Positions 45,295-64,000 of a stretch of 64,000 nt of DNA are shown piece after piece (within the stretch, counting starts at the first letter, position 1; every line of letters begins with the position of its first letter). Source of the DNA: Perca fluviatilis. Taxonomy: Eukaryota; Chordata; Actinopteri; Perciformes; Percidae. The notes under the pieces are model-generated. The model had not been told where the DNA came from, did no database searches, and saw only the letters and a list, made by a program, of their open reading frames with translations. The DNA lies in contig NC_053114.1 of NCBI RefSeq assembly GCF_010015445.1, positions 31,982,079-32,046,078 on the forward strand. The letters are read 5' to 3'. A program made the position numbers and the translations under genes.

Positions 45295-45599
45295 ATCAAG
45301 TGTCATGTTGGTTCAGAATAAACACAGCCTCAACATGGCAACCCAATAGTAGTTATTTTAAAGGGGTTATAGGTGGTTTAAAAAAGTCAGTAAATGATTT
45401 ATTATCTATTAATAAAGCCTAGTTGCATCCTATAAAACCTTTATATACCTTGGGCAGGAGTACAGTAGTATGGATAAAATAATAGAAACCAATTAAGAAT
45501 AGTAAATACAGAATTAGTAAAATCACATTAGCATACAGTCATAATAGATCACAATATAATAAACATATAAAAACATATAGGGTAGCCTAATTGATTTTA

Positions 45600-45885
45600 A
45601 GAGGGACATTTTCAGTCAACATTGTGTGACGTCAGCGCCGGCTCAGCCAACCGGATCGCTCCGTATTTGCAATTCGGTGGCGGTGGGAGGAATAATATAA
45701 CCGCGGTTTACATAGCGAAGCAGCCTCGAGCAGAGAAGTGAGGATCAGCTGTCAGGAAAGCGTTACCGACAATGTTAGACCTGAAGACTGAGGACACGTA
45801 ACGGACCAACGCCGCAGGGGACGTTTGGTGGAAAATCTGGATGTAAGATTCCGGAGCGAAAAGCGACATCAATAAATAGCCTAAT
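45600..45885 (+). promoter_or_regulatory. lpin1: Probable lpin1 promoter and non-coding exon 1
   Basis: A CpG-rich block (GTCAGCGCCGGCTCAGCC, GGTGGCGGTGGGAGG) sits in an AT-rich region and is followed by a possible TATA-like AATAATATAACC at 45691. It ends in a consensus donor GTAAGTAGG at 45886; a second donor-like GTAAGA lies at 45843. No long ORF. Strand and position fit a first exon spliced to the lpin1 acceptor at 48855. The link is inferred. Confidence 0.6.
45627..45634. promoter_or_regulatory. Perfect cAMP response element in the lpin1 promoter
   Basis: The palindrome TGACGTCA is the full CRE consensus and overlaps a CpG. It lies about 250 bases upstream of the presumed exon-1 donor. 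Lpin1 is known to be fasting- and hormone-induced in mammals, so CREB control is plausible but untested here. Confidence 0.5.
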
Positions 45886-47639
45886 GTAAGTAGGATTGCT
45901 GGACTGTACAATAATCTGCCCTCACGGAAATATTAAACATCATAATAGCCAATTTATTCAGTACTATTTGTTGAGTAGAGGCTTGAGCGTCGGTTTTGCC
46001 TAATGTGCGGCTGTCTGAATGAATCTCCGGTGCAGACTGCAGAGCCTCACCCCGTGTGCAGATGTTTACATGTCGCCTTACAGGCCACACATGATACTAC
46101 AGTTACAAAACCTCGTGTTTATCTCGTTTGTTATACGGCTTCGACGTAGGCGTTTTCATGCAAACAAAAACGACATTTCCTCCTTTTTTTGTTGTCTATT
46201 TAGAGAGAATAAGGTCAGACCAAATTAGATATAGCCTGTATGAAATGTGTCAGGCTGCTCCTCCAGTCACATTCACTCAATTTATTATTGGCTAATTATT
46301 CACATCATCTGCCTGTAAATCCCTCAGCCTATCTGTCACATCTGTCTGTCTTTGTTTGTATGTGGGTGTCTGGTCTCACTGTCTGTGCTGTAGTGACACC
46401 GGGAGTTTTTTTATATTGAATAAAGAAGCCTCTGTGGTGTCGAGTGTTATTCCACCCTCGCCTCAGAAATAACAGCAGTTAGGGTTAGGGCTACTGTTGT
46501 TTTGTTTCTTTAGTAGCTAAAACAATAGCCTACAGAAATCTCAATACATTTGATGACCTTGTGAGTGGTCTTTAGATTGGCTATTACATAACGGAGAAGC
46601 ATTGTGATTGGCTGGTAAACAGAAATTTCTTAGAAGAGTGGACAAGGCTTAGGTCGTGTGTGTGCTTGTGTGTATGAATGATCCCATCTGTTTGCACGTG
46701 GTCTAGGTAGACAGTGATATCAGGTCTGTGGCATGTCCATGAATAAGTAAATGTGCATGTCTGTTTGTGTGAGACAAAGAATAAAAAGACCAAGGGGTCA
46801 AATCATTGCGTAATCTTTATCAAACAGTCCCACTGCCAGTTCTTGCGCAATAATTCACACTAAGAGATTATGTAGTGTCAATTTACCCAAATGACAAAAC
46901 AACAAACACATTTCACTCCTGTGGTATGTAGGCATGCAGGTAATTTTGCTTTTGCATTCATAGCATTGAAAAACATTTTATTTTCCAGAAACAGTGTCTT
47001 TGTTAATAATCCATGGTTCTCATTGTGAACAGTTTAATTGGGATTAGCTCCTATTGTAGTATAAAATTTAATATAGAAATAAACTGTCCCTATAAAACAA
47101 AACTATCTGCACAACTAGATGTCACTTAAGTTAGAAACTATATTTCATGTAATTTGGATTGACTGACCTTGACAAAAGACAGATAAGTTCAACATATCCA
47201 AAAGACACCACTGTTATTTTTAAGTTTAATCCTGTATTCATAGGTTTCTTTTTAAGTACATGTGACAGTATATATTTAGTGTGTAGTGTATATCTATGGA
47301 GGGCGATTCGAGCAGAATGGCCCCATTCTCATATTCCCAGTAATTGATGGGTGTTAACAAAGCATCCTCATCATTAGAATGTTCTCACATGGTCTGCCAA
47401 AATATTGAGCCATCTGTTCCCCTAGGCATGACAGAGAGATAGAGGATGCCAGAATCTGAGTCAGCACAAGCAGGTCGCAGGTGAAGATTTTAAGGGACAG
47501 TTTGTGCAGACAAGACAGTGATGTCACATCTTTTCGTCTTAACACTGACTGACACACGATCCATTTCTTCAGAGTCCACCTTCTTCCTCTGCTTTTGTTT
47601 GTTTCTTTTATTTTTCTTCAGAATTTCACTTTTTGTCGT

Positions 47640-47765
47640 TGCATCTTCTCTCCTCCTGTCTTCTTTTCCCCCTCAATTTCCTTCCTGTTTTCTGCCTCTC
47701 TTCTTTCTGCCTCTCTTCTTTCTTTCTTTCTTTCTTTCTTTCTTTTTCCTTACCTTTCATTCTCT
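47640..47765 (+). repeat. Pyrimidine-rich tract with (CTTT)n
   Basis: TC-rich sequence including about six TTTC units at 47720-47745, in lpin1 intron 1. Confidence 0.85.
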
Positions 47766-48864
47766 CTCATAAGTTATTTGCTTCCCTTTCCTTTGAATGG
47801 GTTTCTGTCCAAGTCATTTAGCAAATTCTGATGTGTCACATAAGCAACGCTTTCACCCTGGTTTGAAGCTAAAGAAACACTAACGGCACATCGTTTCCTG
47901 AATAAATAATGATACATGTTTAACACATAATTGATTCTTTTGCATTGCACAACACATATAAAGTGTCTTTAGACAATTTTCCAAAGTAGGCTACTCAACA
48001 GTATGTATGTATAAAAAATGTGTACTTCACTGATGTCATACGTGCAGTTGCTCCCATAGGACCATTAGCTTGTGTATAATGTAGGTCGACATGTCAATTG
48101 TAAATACTCTTTCTTTCTATGTTTACGTTTTTGTATGAAAGCATGAAGTATCTACTGTATTCATCTAGTACAAACAATATGGTTGATTTCTCCCGGATGC
48201 TGACTGTATTTTCTTACTATTCTCTCTCCCTGCCCCCTGAATCAACAACAACAACCCATCTCGCAGCCCAGTGAAGGCCTTTCCCTGTCTGTGTCTCTCT
48301 CCAGAGCCATGTTTGGCATTCTAGACAGAGAGCATTAGAGGCTTGGATCAGAGAGACTGGCACAGCACCACATGATTACTCTCGTCCCAGATGGAGTGTA
48401 CAGACCAGATCATTTTTGTTTTGAATCAACCAAAAAAAGAAATCAAAACCATTTAAGAAATGCAGAATGTTTTGACATCCATGCACCCACCTACCAACAC
48501 CAATCACAACCCCAAACATACCCGCGCTCAGCAACGCCACAAGAATACTGTCATTGTTTAGGTTTTCAGCAGAGATTGCAAGGTTGGCTGGCGTGTGTGG
48601 GCAATAATTGAACTCAGGGGATAAATAATGTATTTGAATGTATCAGGGAGTTCTTGTGGGTCCCTGACAGCCAATAGGTCCATTAAATGCCATGTGTCCT
48701 GACAGTGTGGGATGCTGTGCATATGGTAAAGGCCTGAAAGATGAATTAAACCTAATTTAATGGACAACAAAAGAGAAAAAACTAGAGACGTCTGTATGGG
48801 AAAGTAATCAACAAAAACTCTCTCCCTCCCACTTTCCTTCTCTGTCTGTCTTCAGTTACAGACC

Positions 48865-64000
<15,136 letters not shown>

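Larger units (their letters stand above)
38961..45599. other. Intergenic DNA between greb1 and lpin1
   Basis: Holds repeat copies at 39866 and 40044, microsatellites at 39297-39360, 40277, 42136 and 44467, and the hAT-like elements at 42831 and 44934. 40500-42000 and 43400-44150 look anonymous. No receptor-like or other multi-exon coding pattern found. Confidence 0.6.

Overview
This window is vertebrate nuclear DNA from a ray-finned fish, most likely a percomorph (perch-like) teleost. The evidence is multi-exon genes with GT-AG introns, very abundant (GT/CA)n microsatellites, and several interspersed repeats I recognise as typical of percomorph genomes. These include a tRNA-derived SINE, an L2-like LINE, TTAA-flanked and hAT-like MITEs, and the unclassified 'multiple GCTAGC/TTAGCA' intronic repeat. 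The assignment to percomorphs rests on recalled repeat families, not on a search.

Two protein-coding genes lie on the + strand. The first is greb1 (growth regulation by estrogen in breast cancer 1). It has a probable non-coding first exon and promoter near 9950-10136 and 33 coding exons from 17000 to a TGA ending at 37937. I joined the exons by hand. Every junction keeps frame, and the joined coding sequence is 6033 nt (2010 codons plus stop), close to the roughly 1950 aa of mammalian GREB1. The second is lpin1 (lipin-1, phosphatidate phosphatase). It has a probable non-coding exon and CpG-rich promoter near 45600-45885, a start codon at 48865, and 18 to 19 coding exons running off the right edge at 64000. 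The window ends inside the catalytic LNS2/HAD domain, just after the DIDGT motif and the LGHIL motif, so the last part of lpin1 is missing.

Layout: 1-5900 is non-coding DNA upstream of greb1, with possible conserved regulatory blocks and old repeats. 5900-8800 is a decayed L2-like LINE interrupted by a TTAA-flanked MITE. 8800-9950 is mostly anonymous sequence. 9950-37937 is greb1, with a 6.9-kb first intron full of microsatellites and a 1.46-kb TTAA-flanked TIR element in intron 5. 37938-45600 is 3' UTR and intergenic DNA holding two hAT-like elements and a duplicated segment shared with greb1 intron 1. 45600-64000 is the 5' part of lpin1. In mammals NTSR2 lies between GREB1 and LPIN1; I see no neurotensin-receptor-like coding sequence here.

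The two genes are linked by conserved synteny, not by a shared pathway. GREB1 is a nuclear hormone-response protein with helicase-like and glycosyltransferase-like domains. Lipin-1 makes diacylglycerol from phosphatidate and also acts as a nuclear co-regulator. I found no new multi-gene system. The points most worth a second look are: an intronic coding-like ORF in lpin1 intron 2 (51980-52306); microsatellites that form or abut splice sites; a probable lipin-1-beta cassette exon; a near-ERE at the greb1 promoter and a perfect CRE at the lpin1 promoter; and a Walker-A-like motif in GREB1 split by an intron.
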